From contig NZ_JAUSYZ010000001.1 of assembly GCF_030817195.1 (NCBI RefSeq), positions 3,348,001 to 3,412,000 on the forward strand: a stretch of DNA of 64,000 nt. Direction: 5' to 3'. Each line of letters starts with the position of its first letter. Position 1 is the stretch's first letter. The position numbers and the translations under genes were made by a program. A model generated the notes under the pieces. It was not told where the DNA came from and did no database searches. It saw only the letters and a program-made list of their open reading frames with translations. The DNA comes from Arthrobacter globiformis (GTDB lineage: Bacteria; Actinomycetota; Actinomycetes; Actinomycetales; Micrococcaceae). Shown piece by piece: positions 42,687 to 51,774 of the stretch.

Positions 42687-44698
42687 CTAGCTGGTCCGGT
42701 TGCGGACGGCGTCCACGATCCGCTGGACAGCCTCGGCCACGGGCACGCCGTTGTCCTGGCTGCCGTCCCGGAACCGGAATGAGACTGCGCCCGCCTCCGC
42801 GTCCTCACCGCCGGCAATCAGCACGAACGGGATCTTGTCCTTGCTGGCCGTGCGGATCTTCTTCGGGAAACGGTCCGAGGAGATGTCCACCTCGGCGCGG
42901 ATGCCGGCAGCCTTGAGCTTGTCCACGACGTCGAACATGTAGTCGTTGAAGGCCTCCGCGACGGGGATGCCCACCACCTGCACGGGAGCGAGCCAGGCCG
43001 GGAAGGCGCCGGCATAGTGCTCGGTGAGGACGCCCAATGAACCGCTCCACCGATCCAAACAGGGCCCGGTGGATCATGACGGGACGCTGGCGGGTGCCGT
43101 CGGCGGCCTGGAACTCGAGTTCGAAGCGCTCAGGCAGGTTGAAGTCGAGCTGGATCGTGGACATCTGCCAGGTCCGACCCAGGGCATCCTTCGCCTGGAC
43201 CGAGATCTTGGGCCCGTAGAACGCAGCTCCGCCCGGGTCCGGAACGAGCTCCAGCCCGGAAGCCTCGGCAACTTCGGCCAGGGTGCGGGTGGCTTCCTCC
43301 CAGGTGGCGTCGTCGCCGACGAACTTGTCCTCGTTCTTGGTGGACAGCTCGAGGTAGAAGTCGTCCAGGCCGTAGTCCTTGAGCAGGCCGAGCACGAAGT
43401 TCAGCGTGGTGGTGAGCTCGTCCTTCATCTGCTCGCGGGTGCAGTAGATGTGCGCGTCGTCCTGTGTCATGCCCCGCACGCGGGTCAGTCCGTGAACCAC
43501 ACCGGACTTTTCGTAGCGGTAGACCGAGCCGAATTCGAAGAGCCGCAGCGGCAGTTCGCGGTAGGACCGGCCGCGGGAGCGGAAGATGAGGTTGTGCATG
43601 GGGCAGTTCATCGGCTTCAGGTAGTAGTCCTGGCCGGGCTTGCGCACGGTGCCGTCCTCGTTGTGCTCCGCGTCGATGTGCATCGCAGGGAACATGCCGT
43701 CCTTGTACCAGTCAAGGTGGCCCGAGACCTCGTACAGGTGCCCCTTGGTGATGTGCGGGGTGTAGACGAACTCGTAGCCGGCGTCCACGTGGCGCTGCCG
43801 GGAGTAGTCCTCCATGGCCTTGCGGATGATGCCGCCCTTGGGGTGGAAGACGGGCAGGCCCGATCCCAGCTCGTCCGGGAAGGAGAACAGGTCCAGCTCG
43901 GCGCCAAGCTTCCGGTGGTCGCGGCGCTCGGCCTCGGCGATGCGTTCCTGGTACGCCTTCAGGGCATCCTTGGTGGGCCACGCGGTGCCGTAGATGCGCT
44001 GCAGCTGCTGGTTGTTCTGGTTGCCCAGCCAGTACGCGGCCGACGACCGGGTCAGGGCAAAGGCGTTGGAGATGAGCTTGGTGTTGGGCAGGTGAGGGCC
44101 GCGGCACAGGTCGCACCAGACGCTGTCCCCGCTCTTGCGGTCGACGTTGTCGTAGATGGTGATGTCACCGGCGCCGACTTCGACGTTGACGCCTTCGCCG
44201 GCGTCCGCGGCGTCATTCTTCTTGCCCAGCAGTTCGAGCTTGTAGGGCTCGTTCTTCATGGCCTCGCGGGCCTCGTCCTCCGAGACCACGCGGCGGACGA
44301 ACTTCTGATTCTGGTTGATGATCTTGAGCATCATCTTTTCCAGGGTCTTCAGGTCTTCAGGGGTGAAGGGCTCGGCGACGTCGAAGTCGAAGTAGAACCC
44401 GTCCGCGATGTACGGACCGATGCCAAGCTTGGCGTCCGGGCGCAACTGCTGCACGGCCTGGGCCATGACGTGGGCGGTGGAGTGGCGCAGCACATTGAGA
44501 CCGTCGGGGGAATCAATGGTGACGCCTTCTACCTCGGGCGCCCTCGGGAAGGGGCTGGTCCAGGTCCTTGAGCACGCCGTCGACACGGGCCACAACGACG
44601 TCGCGGCGCTCAAAGAAGAGTTCCGCGCCGGTGGTCCCGGTAGTCACCTTCATTTCTTCGCCATCGACGATGAGGGTGATCTGCTGGGCATCTGACAC
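42687..44698 (-). CDS. thrS: Threonine--tRNA ligase, reading frame broken twice
   Basis: Class II synthetase charging tRNA-Thr. Three frames together give a complete enzyme of about 670 residues: TGS start (MSDAQQITLIVDGEEM) to LPEGA; then EVEGVTIDSPDGLNVLRHSTAHVMAQ editing domain and the catalytic core (PMNCPMHNLIF, RVRGMTQDDAHIYC, IHRALFGSVERFI); then GVLTEHYAGAFPAWLAP and the anticodon domain. The joins need removal of one base in the GGG at 44536-44538 and one in the CCC at 43033-43035. Both are single-base gains in G/C runs and the protein is otherwise perfect, so sequence error is the likely cause. Confidence 0.93.
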
Positions 44699-44846
44699 GG
44701 GTGTCTCCTATTCAAAGTTCAGGCTTCGTAGCTTGTGGCGTACGGGGACCACAGCCAGCCTCGTCAATGTTATCTGTTGCGGAAGAGGCGAGCCAAAGCG
44801 CCACGGCGGCGCCCAGCCGGAACAATTGGAAAAGAGATGGGACGGG

Positions 44847-47800
44847 TCAGCTTCCCAGGCCGGTGATGGCCAGGTTCCTGCTGATGCCTTCCAGCGGTCC
44901 CGGCTGCCTGAACTCCTGGTCGATGCTTCCTGGTTCGCGGGTCGCTAATTCGCCGTTCCCTGGCCCAAGGTTTCCCGCCTCGCCGTTGCCCGGGTCAGCG
45001 TTCCCCCGTTCGGCGGTCCCCCGCTCAGGGAACGGCAGGGTGTCCACCCGGCTGAGGTCCCAGGCCATGCTGGCGCTGAGGCTGATGCCGCGCGGACCGG
45101 TCCGCCGGGTGGTTCCCCGGATAAGCAGCAGCCGGGTGCCGAACAGCAGCGGGCCGGCGTGCTCCTGCGCCTCGTGGAAGAACACGGAATCCACGCATCC
45201 GGTGCCGTCATCGATGCTGATGAAGACCACCCGCCTGCCGCCGCGCATGGGCGGGGTCTGGGTGGCGATGCGGACCCCGGCAACCAGGACCTCCGTGCCG
45301 TTGCGCAGCCCCAGCAGTTTGTCCGCGGTGGTGACGCCAAGCCGGTCCAGGAGCGGCCGGTGGCTGGACATCAGGTGTTCACTGACATCCACAGCCATCA
45401 GGTCAAGTTCCGCCCGGACGTTCTCCACCATGGTGGGCTCCGGAAGCCCGGCCTTAACGTTCCGCAATTCGACATCCCCAAGCGGCAACGCGAGCTGCCC
45501 CTCAATGACATCGGCGCCTTTCTTTGCCGGCTTGGTCTGCAGGCTCTGCAGGTGGTGGACCAGGTCTGCCCGGTTGGCTGTCCCGCCGGATTCCCGGTGC
45601 AGGGTGTCAAAGGCACCCAGTTGCGCGAGCCGCTTGATGCTGGGCTTGCTCAGCCTGGAGCGTGCCCTCAGATCCGCCAGCGAGTCATAGGGCTGGCCTG
45701 CAACGATCCGCTTCAGTTCAGAACCGGACAGCCCGAAGATGCCGTTGAGGCTCAGCCGGATGCCCAGCTTCCCCCGGTCCGGGCCTTCCGCGACGCGCTC
45801 CACCCGGTACTCCGCGCCGCTGCGGTTGATGTCCAGCGGAAGAATGGGGATGCCCATGCGACGTGCTTCGGCCACAAGGAGGCGTTTGGGGTACATCCCG
45901 GGATCGTGTTCCCACAGGCCGGCGAGGAAGGCTTCCGGATGGTGGGCCTTCAGCCAGGCCGACTGGTAGGTGGGCACGGCAAAGGCGGCGCCGTGGGCTT
46001 TGCAGAACCCGAAACTGGCGAACGATTTCAGGGTGCCCCACACTTTGTCCACGACGTCCGGCTGATATCCCCTGGCTTTGGCCTCGCGGCGGAAAAACTC
46101 CTCAACCTGCCCTTCCATGACGTCGTTGCTCAACGCCCGGCGGAACTCGTCGGCTTTTGCCAGCCCGCAGCCGGTCATCACGTCAAAGGTCCGCAGGATC
46201 TGCTCATGGAAGACCGTCACCCCGTGGGTTTCCTGAAGTACGGGCTTCAGGTCCGGGTGCGGATAGGTCTCTGGCGCGAAGCCGTGCCTGTGTTCCAGGA
46301 AGGGCCTGACCATGTCCGATTTCATGGGCCCCGGGCGGAACAGTGAGATGTCGATGATGAGGTCGTTGAATTCTCGCGGGGCCATCTTGCCCACCAGCTC
46401 CCGCTGGCCCGGTGATTCGATCTGGAAGCACCCCAGTGTGTGGGTGCTTCTGATCAGCTCATACGTCGGCTCATCCTCCAGGGGCACGGCATTGAGGTCG
46501 ATCAGGCCGTCCTCGGCAATGTAGTCCGGACCGCTGCCGTCTGCTGCCACGGGATGGGCTCCGGCTGCCACCACTTCAGCCTTGGATGGATGGATGCGGA
46601 TGATCTCCCGCACCGCAAAGGCCATGGCGCTTTGCATCCTGACTCCCAGGACATCCAGCTTGAGCATGCCCATAGGGTCCATGTCGTGTTTGTCGAACTG
46701 GCTCATGGCCAGCCCAAGGCCGCTGGGCTGGACGGGGGTCCGGTCCAGCAGGGTGGCATCACCGAGGATCACCCCGCAGGGGTGCATGGAGATGTGGCGG
46801 GGAAGCCGGTCCAGCCGTTCGGTGAGGTCCACCAGCAGGTCCAGCTGCTGGTTCTCAGAGAAGTTCCGCTGTTCCACCCGTCCGGCGAACTCGCGAAGTT
46901 CCGGCTTTTCCTCCAGTGCCTCCCGGAACTTCCGTGCCGAAAAGCGCCACAGCTGCTTGGCGATTTCGCCGACATCGCCGTCGTCCATCCCCAAAGCCAT
47001 GCCGGCGTCCCGCACCGCACCGCGAGCGCGGTAGCCGTTCTGCATGCTCATCAGCGTGACGCGCTGGGATCCGAACCGGTCAAAGATCTTCCGGTAGACG
47101 TTGTGCCGCTCAGCACTTTCAACATCGATGTCGATGTCAGGCAGCGTTGACCGGTCACCGGAGAGGAACCGTTCGAAGATCAGGTCGTGCTGGAGAGGGT
47201 TCACCTGGCTGATGTCGATCAGGTAGTTCACCAGGCTGGAAGCCCCCGATCCCCGGGCTGCCGCCCTCACACCCATGTCCAGGATCATGCGGGAAACTTC
47301 GGCCACGGTGAGGAAGTAGGAGGCAAAGCCGAGGCGGGCAATGATCTTCAGCTCATGCTGCAGCCGTGCACGCATGTCCGCTTCCGCCTGCCCGGAGATG
47401 CCGGGGAATCGCCGCGCAATTCCGGCCTCGCAGCGCTGGGCCAGTTCTGCCAGCGGATCCCCTTCAATGCCGATGACGGCGGCCTCCGGCACCACCGGCT
47501 GCTTCCAGCCCATGTCCGACACCGGATCCATGCGGCAACGGTCCGCGAGCGCCTCGGTCTGCGCGAGCAGCACCTGGAGATCTGCAGACCCGTAACCGGC
47601 TGCATGGATGACTTCCTTGCCCAGTTCCACCATTTGGTCCGGGGTTTTCAGCCAGCCCTGCCCGTTGGGCTGAAGCAGCGGGGCGGCGGATAGTTCGGGA
47701 AGCGACTTCAGGGTGCGGGCCGAATCCAGGACATCGGCGGTGGCCGCCCCGTCCTCCTCGCAGTACCGTACTGCATTGGTGAGCACGGCCGGCACGCCAT

Positions 47801-48473
47801 ACTCCTGCGCCAGCTTAAGCATGCGGACGGCATGGGCGGTGCTTAACGGCTCACCCGGAGCACTGAGGTGGGTGACGATCTCTGCCGCGACGCTTCCGGC
47901 CGGCATGGCGTCCAGCCAGCCCTTGAAAAGGGTGCGGGGCCGAAGGTAACGCCGCCCGCCCAGCGCGGTGCCGACGTCGGAATCCGGGCCCAACAGCACG
48001 GTGAGCACCGGTTTCAGGGTTTCCGGATCCAGGACGCGTGAGGCGAGTTCAGCCCTGGTGACAGCAACGGGCACCGTTCCCCCGGCCTTGCCCGTGGTAC
48101 GGGCATGCGCGTCGGAGATCAGCCGGCACAGCGCCTTGTATCCCGCACCGTTGGTGTGGCCGTGCGCGAGGACAACGACCCGCCCGGTGACACGGGATGC
48201 CGAAAACCGGGTTTTGGCAACCCGTGCACCGGCCATCCCGGGATCGTGGTCCCCCTCGTCGTCGAACACTGACAGATCCACGCCGACCACCGGATCAATT
48301 CCGGCAGCCATGCATGCCTTGAGGTGTTTTACGGTGCCGTACAGGCCGTCGCGGTCCGTGCATCCGAGGGCGGTTGCCCCCTGGGCAGCCGCTGCCTGGG
48401 CGAGTTCATCCGGCCAGGAGACACCGTAGTGGGCGCTGAAGGCGGTGGAAACGTGAAGATGACTGAAGCTCAT
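44847..48473 (-). CDS. dnaE2: Error-prone DNA polymerase III alpha subunit DnaE2 (ImuC)
   Basis: 1208-residue translesion polymerase of the SOS mutasome. N-terminal PHP domain (HLHVSTAFSAHYG, TDRDGLYG), polymerase core with PDIDIDVESAER and DISLFRPGPMKSDMVRPF, SFGFCKAHGAAFA, helix-hairpin-helix LSGSELKRIV to FDTLHRESG, and an OB fold (TDKLLGL-like, VAGVRIATQTPP). The last 70 residues are a decaying Gly/Asn/Pro/Glu repeat (PGNGEAGNLGPGNGELATRE), not part of the family core. ATG 48473 overlaps the DUF6504 stop (ATGA). An SOS box lies upstream of the pair. Confidence 0.96.
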   Translation of the reverse strand: MSFSHLHVSTAFSAHYGVSWPDELAQAAAAQGATALGCTDRDGLYGTVKHLKACMAAGIDPVVGVDLSVFDDEGDHDPGMAGARVAKTRFSASRVTGRVVVLAHGHTNGAGYKALCRLISDAHARTTGKAGGTVPVAVTRAELASRVLDPETLKPVLTVLLGPDSDVGTALGGRRYLRPRTLFKGWLDAMPAGSVAAEIVTHLSAPGEPLSTAHAVRMLKLAQEYGVPAVLTNAVRYCEEDGAATADVLDSARTLKSLPELSAAPLLQPNGQGWLKTPDQMVELGKEVIHAAGYGSADLQVLLAQTEALADRCRMDPVSDMGWKQPVVPEAAVIGIEGDPLAELAQRCEAGIARRFPGISGQAEADMRARLQHELKIIARLGFASYFLTVAEVSRMILDMGVRAAARGSGASSLVNYLIDISQVNPLQHDLIFERFLSGDRSTLPDIDIDVESAERHNVYRKIFDRFGSQRVTLMSMQNGYRARGAVRDAGMALGMDDGDVGEIAKQLWRFSARKFREALEEKPELREFAGRVEQRNFSENQQLDLLVDLTERLDRLPRHISMHPCGVILGDATLLDRTPVQPSGLGLAMSQFDKHDMDPMGMLKLDVLGVRMQSAMAFAVREIIRIHPSKAEVVAAGAHPVAADGSGPDYIAEDGLIDLNAVPLEDEPTYELIRSTHTLGCFQIESPGQRELVGKMAPREFNDLIIDISLFRPGPMKSDMVRPFLEHRHGFAPETYPHPDLKPVLQETHGVTVFHEQILRTFDVMTGCGLAKADEFRRALSNDVMEGQVEEFFRREAKARGYQPDVVDKVWGTLKSFASFGFCKAHGAAFAVPTYQSAWLKAHHPEAFLAGLWEHDPGMYPKRLLVAEARRMGIPILPLDINRSGAEYRVERVAEGPDRGKLGIRLSLNGIFGLSGSELKRIVAGQPYDSLADLRARSRLSKPSIKRLAQLGAFDTLHRESGGTANRADLVHHLQSLQTKPAKKGADVIEGQLALPLGDVELRNVKAGLPEPTMVENVRAELDLMAVDVSEHLMSSHRPLLDRLGVTTADKLLGLRNGTEVLVAGVRIATQTPPMRGGRRVVFISIDDGTGCVDSVFFHEAQEHAGPLLFGTRLLLIRGTTRRTGPRGISLSASMAWDLSRVDTLPFPERGTAERGNADPGNGEAGNLGPGNGELATREPGSIDQEFRQPGPLEGISRNLAITGLGS

Positions 48474-48835
48474 GCTGATTTGTGCTGGAGTGCGTCTTTG
48501 GGCCGGAGGGCGTCGTGGATCCGGAGCAGCCGCCAGCGTCCGTTGCCGGCATGCCGCACCAGGTCAAGGGTTAGAGGTTCAGTCTGTTCTGCAACCGGAG
48601 TTTCCGGTGGGCTGCTTCTGCCGGCAGGCAGGACCTGCACCCGCCAGATCTCATGGTCCACAAGACCTGGGCCGCTTCCCAGCGGAGCACGCCGTTCTTC
48701 GGCCCACCACTGGCGGCGTTCATACCAGCGCAGGGGTTCAGCGCAGACCCGGTAGTCCCTGCCGCCCCACCGAAGCTCCGCCGGCTCACCGGTAGGTGCG
48801 CAGACGACGTCAACAGACTCGCTGAACGTTCCCAT
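48470..48835 (-). CDS. DUF6504 family protein, companion of DnaE2
   Basis: 121-residue protein with the DUF6504 pattern: GEPAELRWGGRDYRVCAEPLRW, WWAEERRAP, HEIWRVQV, DLVRHAGNGRWRLLRIHD. In many Micrococcales this gene lies between the Y-family polymerase gene (imuB) and dnaE2. Here it is the first gene after the SOS box and overlaps dnaE2 by four bases, so it is coupled to it. Function unknown; the consistent pairing suggests a mutasome accessory. No imuA' or imuB is present in the window. Confidence 0.85.
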   Translation of the reverse strand: MGTFSESVDVVCAPTGEPAELRWGGRDYRVCAEPLRWYERRQWWAEERRAPLGSGPGLVDHEIWRVQVLPAGRSSPPETPVAEQTEPLTLDLVRHAGNGRWRLLRIHDALRPKDALQHKSA

Positions 48836-48881
48836 GGGTGCCTCCGGATACCAATCTCATCCTGCAGAAAATACGCAGTCA

Positions 48882-48899
48882 TTCGAATATGTATTCGAA
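48882..48899. promoter_or_regulatory. LexA/SOS box upstream of DUF6504-dnaE2
   Basis: TTCGAATATGTATTCGAA: eight-base arms TTCGAATA / TATTCGAA around a 2-base centre. It contains GAAT-N4-ATTC, a close variant of the Gram-positive LexA consensus CGAAC-N4-GTTCG. It lies 47 bases before the DUF6504 start, the right place for LexA repression. Binding is inferred. Confidence 0.85.
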
Positions 48900-48978
48900 C
48901 GACTCCAGTCTACGCCGGGCCGGAGGCAAAACCTAGATGGGTGTGGACGGACGGCGGCTCACAGGGCAGGATGGTCCC

Positions 48979-49365
48979 ATGAGTTCCAATGACGCGCTCC
49001 TGAAGCAGGTAAGCATCGCCGCCAAAGAAAGCACATTGGTGGCCAAGTTCGATATCGACGGCAACATTCCAGCATCGGGCGCCTTTGTTGTGGGGCTCGT
49101 GGCTGCCACTCCCGATTATTCACATCAACGGAGGCTGGGAATCGAGTTCATGAACGGCGAGGCGGTCTCGATCTACTCCTTCAGCCATGACGGCACGGAG
49201 GAGAACTTCGACCTCAGCAGCGTTGAGCACTCGGGCAACACCATCACGGGCAACTTCCCCATGAGCACGGTACTGGGTCTGGACAAGAGCCACCTCATGT
49301 CCGCGTTCAGCGAGGCCGACGGGCGGGAATTCCAGTCCGGCGTCCCCGTCGAGGAGAAGCTTTAG
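48979..49365 (+). CDS. Hypothetical protein
   Basis: 128 residues, no family recognised. No signal peptide or membrane helix; the sequence alternates strands (LVAKFDIDGNIPASGAFVVGLVAATPDYSH, RRLGIEFMNGEAVSIYSFSH) and ends with an acidic tail, suggesting a small soluble beta-rich protein. ATG 48979 has GGCAGGA upstream; an earlier ATG (48937) lacks a ribosome site. Divergent from the DnaE2 unit with the SOS box in the shared gap (80 bases before this start), so DNA-damage control is possible. Confidence 0.7.
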   Translation: MSSNDALLKQVSIAAKESTLVAKFDIDGNIPASGAFVVGLVAATPDYSHQRRLGIEFMNGEAVSIYSFSHDGTEENFDLSSVEHSGNTITGNFPMSTVLGLDKSHLMSAFSEADGREFQSGVPVEEKL

Positions 49366-49429
49366 AGGGTCAGCGCCCCCGCAGGCGGCACCGGGCACCA
49401 GCCCTATCAGCCGGCCCTGCGCCGCGGCG

Positions 49430-49463
49430 CGCCTAACAACAGCCCGGCACGCCTAACAACAGC
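49430..49463. repeat. Direct repeat before the chorismate mutase stop
   Basis: CGCCTAACAACAGC occurs at 49430-49443 and 49450-49463, a 20-bp period. The second copy runs into ACAACAGCT-CAGCTGTTGT, a small palindrome overlapping the chorismate mutase stop codon. Confidence 0.6.
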
Positions 49464-49790
49464 TCAGCTGTTGTCGTTGTGGATTTTCATCTCAAGCTCG
49501 ATGAACTTCGAGATCATGGCCCGGTACGTGCTTTCCACGATGTCCGGGTCTATTTCTTTTTTCTCGGCCGCCGAGCGCACATGCTCGATGACCCGCTCCA
49601 CGCGCCCCGGCGCACGGACTTCGGCGTCGTCACCCTTGAGGGTTCCCGCGATGCGGATCAGGCGCTCCCGGCGGGCGATCAGCGTGACGATCTGCTCGTC
49701 CACCTCATCCACCGCGACCCGCACGGCAGCGAGCTGTTCCCGGTCAGCCTGGGCGTTTTTCTCGTCTCCGTGATTTGTGGGCATGATCAT
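49464..49790 (-). CDS. Chorismate mutase, AroQ type
   Basis: 108-residue all-helical enzyme converting chorismate to prephenate for Phe/Tyr synthesis. The AroQ pattern is clear: AAVRVAVDEVDEQIVTLIARRERLIRIAGTLK with catalytic Arg and Lys, APGRVERVIEHVR, and IVESTYRAMISKFIELEMK. GTG/ATG alternatives at the start (MIMPTNHG, MPTNHG) differ by two residues. The 14 bases between this start and the divergent VOC gene leave little room for promoters. Confidence 0.9.
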   Translation of the reverse strand: MIMPTNHGDEKNAQADREQLAAVRVAVDEVDEQIVTLIARRERLIRIAGTLKGDDAEVRAPGRVERVIEHVRSAAEKKEIDPDIVESTYRAMISKFIELEMKIHNDNS

Positions 49791-49804
49791 GACAGTATCG
49801 AACC

Positions 49805-50227
49805 ATGCAGCCCAGAGTCGATTTTATTTCATTGGGAGTGCGCAGCGTGGCCGCCTCCCGGCGCTTCTACGTGGACGGCCTGGGCTGGCCGGTCCACCGG
49901 GAGGTTTCCGACGAGGTGGTCTTCATCCAGGCCAACCACGGCCTGATTCTCTCCCTGTGGGATGCCGGGCAGATGCAGGCTGAGGCCGCAGTCGACGCTC
50001 CCGCCGCCGTTCCCTGTATTACGCTCAGCCACAACGTCGGCAGCGCCGAGCAGGTGGACCAGGTGATGGCGCAGGCGGAGTCTGCCGGCGCCGCCGTCGT
50101 GGCCCCTCCCAAGACCCAGCCCTGGGGAGGCTACACCGGATACTTCGCCGATCCGGACGGCTTCCGCTGGGAGATTGCGTTCAACCCCACCTGGACAGTG
50201 GACGACGGCGGCCAGGTCACCGTCTGA
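49805..50227 (+). CDS. VOC (glyoxalase/bleomycin-resistance fold) family protein
   Basis: 140 residues with two beta-alpha-beta-beta-beta modules: VDFISLGVRSVAASRRFYVDGLGWPV, then GYTGYFADPDGFRWEIAFNP. Metal-ligand-like Glu is present in WEIAFN. Many such proteins bind or modify small molecules; no specific substrate can be assigned. Divergent from chorismate mutase. Confidence 0.87.
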   Translation: MQPRVDFISLGVRSVAASRRFYVDGLGWPVHREVSDEVVFIQANHGLILSLWDAGQMQAEAAVDAPAAVPCITLSHNVGSAEQVDQVMAQAESAGAAVVAPPKTQPWGGYTGYFADPDGFRWEIAFNPTWTVDDGGQVTV

Positions 50228-50277
50228 TTGCAGGCTTGGGTCTGGTTCGGGCCGGTCCGCTTATCCAGAAGGCAAGC

Positions 50278-51027
50278 TCAGAACAGTGCCTCCACAGGCT
50301 CGATGAGCTCCGGGGAGTTGTTGCGGACGTTGCCCACCGCCTTGCCCACGGAATCCACCCGCCAGCCGGCGGCTACGTCCTTCACGCCTGACCGGACGAG
50401 GTCCACCAAGCCGGGGGCGTCGTCCACCTGGGGGTCAAGCCAGGCCGCCATGGTGTCGCGGCTCATGGGCAGCGGGACGCGATCGTGGAGCGCTGTGAGT
50501 TCGGCGAACACCGTGCCTTCAGTTCCCGCCGGCGGCGAGTCCGCCGTCATGATGGACATCGACAGCATCCACTGCCCGGGTTCACCCGGCGGCAGGGACG
50601 GATCCTTCCACCACTCGTAAAGACCGGCGAAGGCCATGGCGGACTCGTCCCGGGGGTGGACGTAATAGGGCTGCTTGCTGCGGCCCTCGCCCTGCTTCCA
50701 CTCGTAGTAACCGTCCGCCGGCACCGCGCACCGCCTCGACTGCACCGCCTTGCGGAACGCCGGCTTCTCAAGGACCGACTCGCTTCGGGCATTGATCATC
50801 TTCGCTCCTATGCCCGGGCTTTTCGCCCAGGACGGCACCAGACCCCAGCGGGCGACGTGCAGCTGGCGGACCGTGGCGCCGTCGATCAGCCGCTCCAGGA
50901 CAATGGGCGCGCCGTCGGTGGGCGCAACGTTCCACGACGGCGGGATTTCGGTTTCGTTCTCAAGTTCGGCGTCGAATTCGGCCAACAGGTCCCCCACTGC
51001 CCGGGCCATGACGTAACGTCCACACAT
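50278..51027 (-). CDS. Abasic-site DNA-protein crosslink protein (HMCES/YedK, SRAP family)
   Basis: 249-residue SRAP protein that shields abasic sites in single-stranded DNA by a thiazolidine link through its Cys2. Starting at ATG 51027 gives MCGRYVMA, exposing the required cysteine; a start seven codons earlier would bury it, so 51027 is firm. Other motifs: SWNVAPTDGAPIV, INARSESVLEKPAFR, RCAVPADGYYEW and LHDRVPLPM. Often part of SOS or repair neighbourhoods. Confidence 0.95.
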   Translation of the reverse strand: MCGRYVMARAVGDLLAEFDAELENETEIPPSWNVAPTDGAPIVLERLIDGATVRQLHVARWGLVPSWAKSPGIGAKMINARSESVLEKPAFRKAVQSRRCAVPADGYYEWKQGEGRSKQPYYVHPRDESAMAFAGLYEWWKDPSLPPGEPGQWMLSMSIMTADSPPAGTEGTVFAELTALHDRVPLPMSRDTMAAWLDPQVDDAPGLVDLVRSGVKDVAAGWRVDSVGKAVGNVRNNSPELIEPVEALF

Positions 51028-51129
51028 GGCACCAGCATGCCACTGCAACAGAGGCTGGGGAATACCGGTGCCCGGGTTACGGTTGTGGGGAGGGAAACCG
51101 ACAGGACCATATCAATCAGAGGAGAGCCC

Positions 51130-51387
51130 GTGGACTTTACCCCCGAAGACGGCACCATCACCATGTTCTCGACCACCTGGTGCGGCTACTGCAACCGGCT
51201 GAAGAAGCAGCTGGACGCCCAGGGCATCGGCTACACCGAGATCAACATCGAAGAGGTCGACGGCACGGCCGAGCTCGTGGAGCAGATCAACGGCGGCAAC
51301 CGCACCGTCCCCACCGTCCTCTTCCCGGATGGCACCGCTGCCACGAACCCGTCTGCAGCAGAGGTCAAGAGCAGGCTCGCCGCCTAG
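51130..51387 (+). CDS. Mycoredoxin (glutaredoxin-like protein)
   Basis: 85-residue thioredoxin-fold redox protein. Active site WCGYC (CxxC) in TMFSTTWCGYCNRLKKQL, cis-Pro in RTVPTVLFPDGT, and C-terminal TNPSAAEVKSRL as in mycothiol-dependent mycoredoxin-1. GTG 51130 follows AGAGGAGAGCCC. The presence of a mycoredoxin fits a mycothiol-producing actinobacterium. Ends just before a perfect terminator. Confidence 0.93.
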   Translation: MDFTPEDGTITMFSTTWCGYCNRLKKQLDAQGIGYTEINIEEVDGTAELVEQINGGNRTVPTVLFPDGTAATNPSAAEVKSRLAA

Positions 51388-51410
51388 GGCTGACGCCGCA
51401 GTACGTTCAA

Positions 51411-51446
51411 CAGTAAGGGCACCGGAGACCGGTGCCCTTACTGTTT
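51411..51446 (+). terminator. Rho-independent terminator after mycoredoxin
   Basis: Perfect 15-bp stem CAGTAAGGGCACCGG / CCGGTGCCCTTACTG with a 3-base loop and TTT after it, 24 bases past the mycoredoxin stop. Strong on both strands, so it may also end the small gene at 51473 read from the other side. Confidence 0.92.
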
Positions 51447-51472
51447 CCATTTGCTGTTTCAGGGCGCTCGGA

Positions 51473-51724
51473 TCAGACCTTTTCGCCGATCCGGTCCTGT
51501 ATGGGCCTGGGCGCGCGGGTTTCCTGGTGGCGGGGCTCCTTGCGGCGGGCCAGGAAGGCCCACAGCCTGGTGTCGTCCGCGTGGGTCCGGGGTTCCGGAT
51601 GGTCCACAGGCAGCGGGTTCCCCGGCGCAGCTTCCGGCGGCACCGGTTCCCGGTGCGCCTCAGGCTTTCGGACGGTATCCTTTCGGGTGTCCCAGCCGAA
51701 ATCCGCCCGCGATGAATAGCACAT
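51473..51724 (-). CDS. Small hypothetical protein with conserved MCYSSRADFGWD start
   Basis: 83 residues, hydrophilic and Pro/Arg/Glu-rich, no membrane segment. AGGAGG lies six bases before ATG 51724, a strong ribosome site that makes this a real gene; GTG 51727 is too close. The N-terminal MCYSSRADFGWDTRKD and the later TRLWAFLARRKE look like the conserved ends of a short Micrococcaceae family of unknown function. Confidence 0.72.
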   Translation of the reverse strand: MCYSSRADFGWDTRKDTVRKPEAHREPVPPEAAPGNPLPVDHPEPRTHADDTRLWAFLARRKEPRHQETRAPRPIQDRIGEKV

Positions 51725-51774
51725 CACCGACCTCCTTTTCAGCGGCTGTTCCTTAATCGTCCTCTCCCCTGCGT

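Noticed and set aside
43030..44540. Programmed frameshifting in thrS
   Set aside because: Two separate events in an enzyme not known for recoding, without slippery heptamers or stimulatory structures; sequence error is simpler.
44699..44846. T-box or attenuator in front of thrS
   Set aside because: Only 148 bases to dnaE2 and no leader structure recognised.
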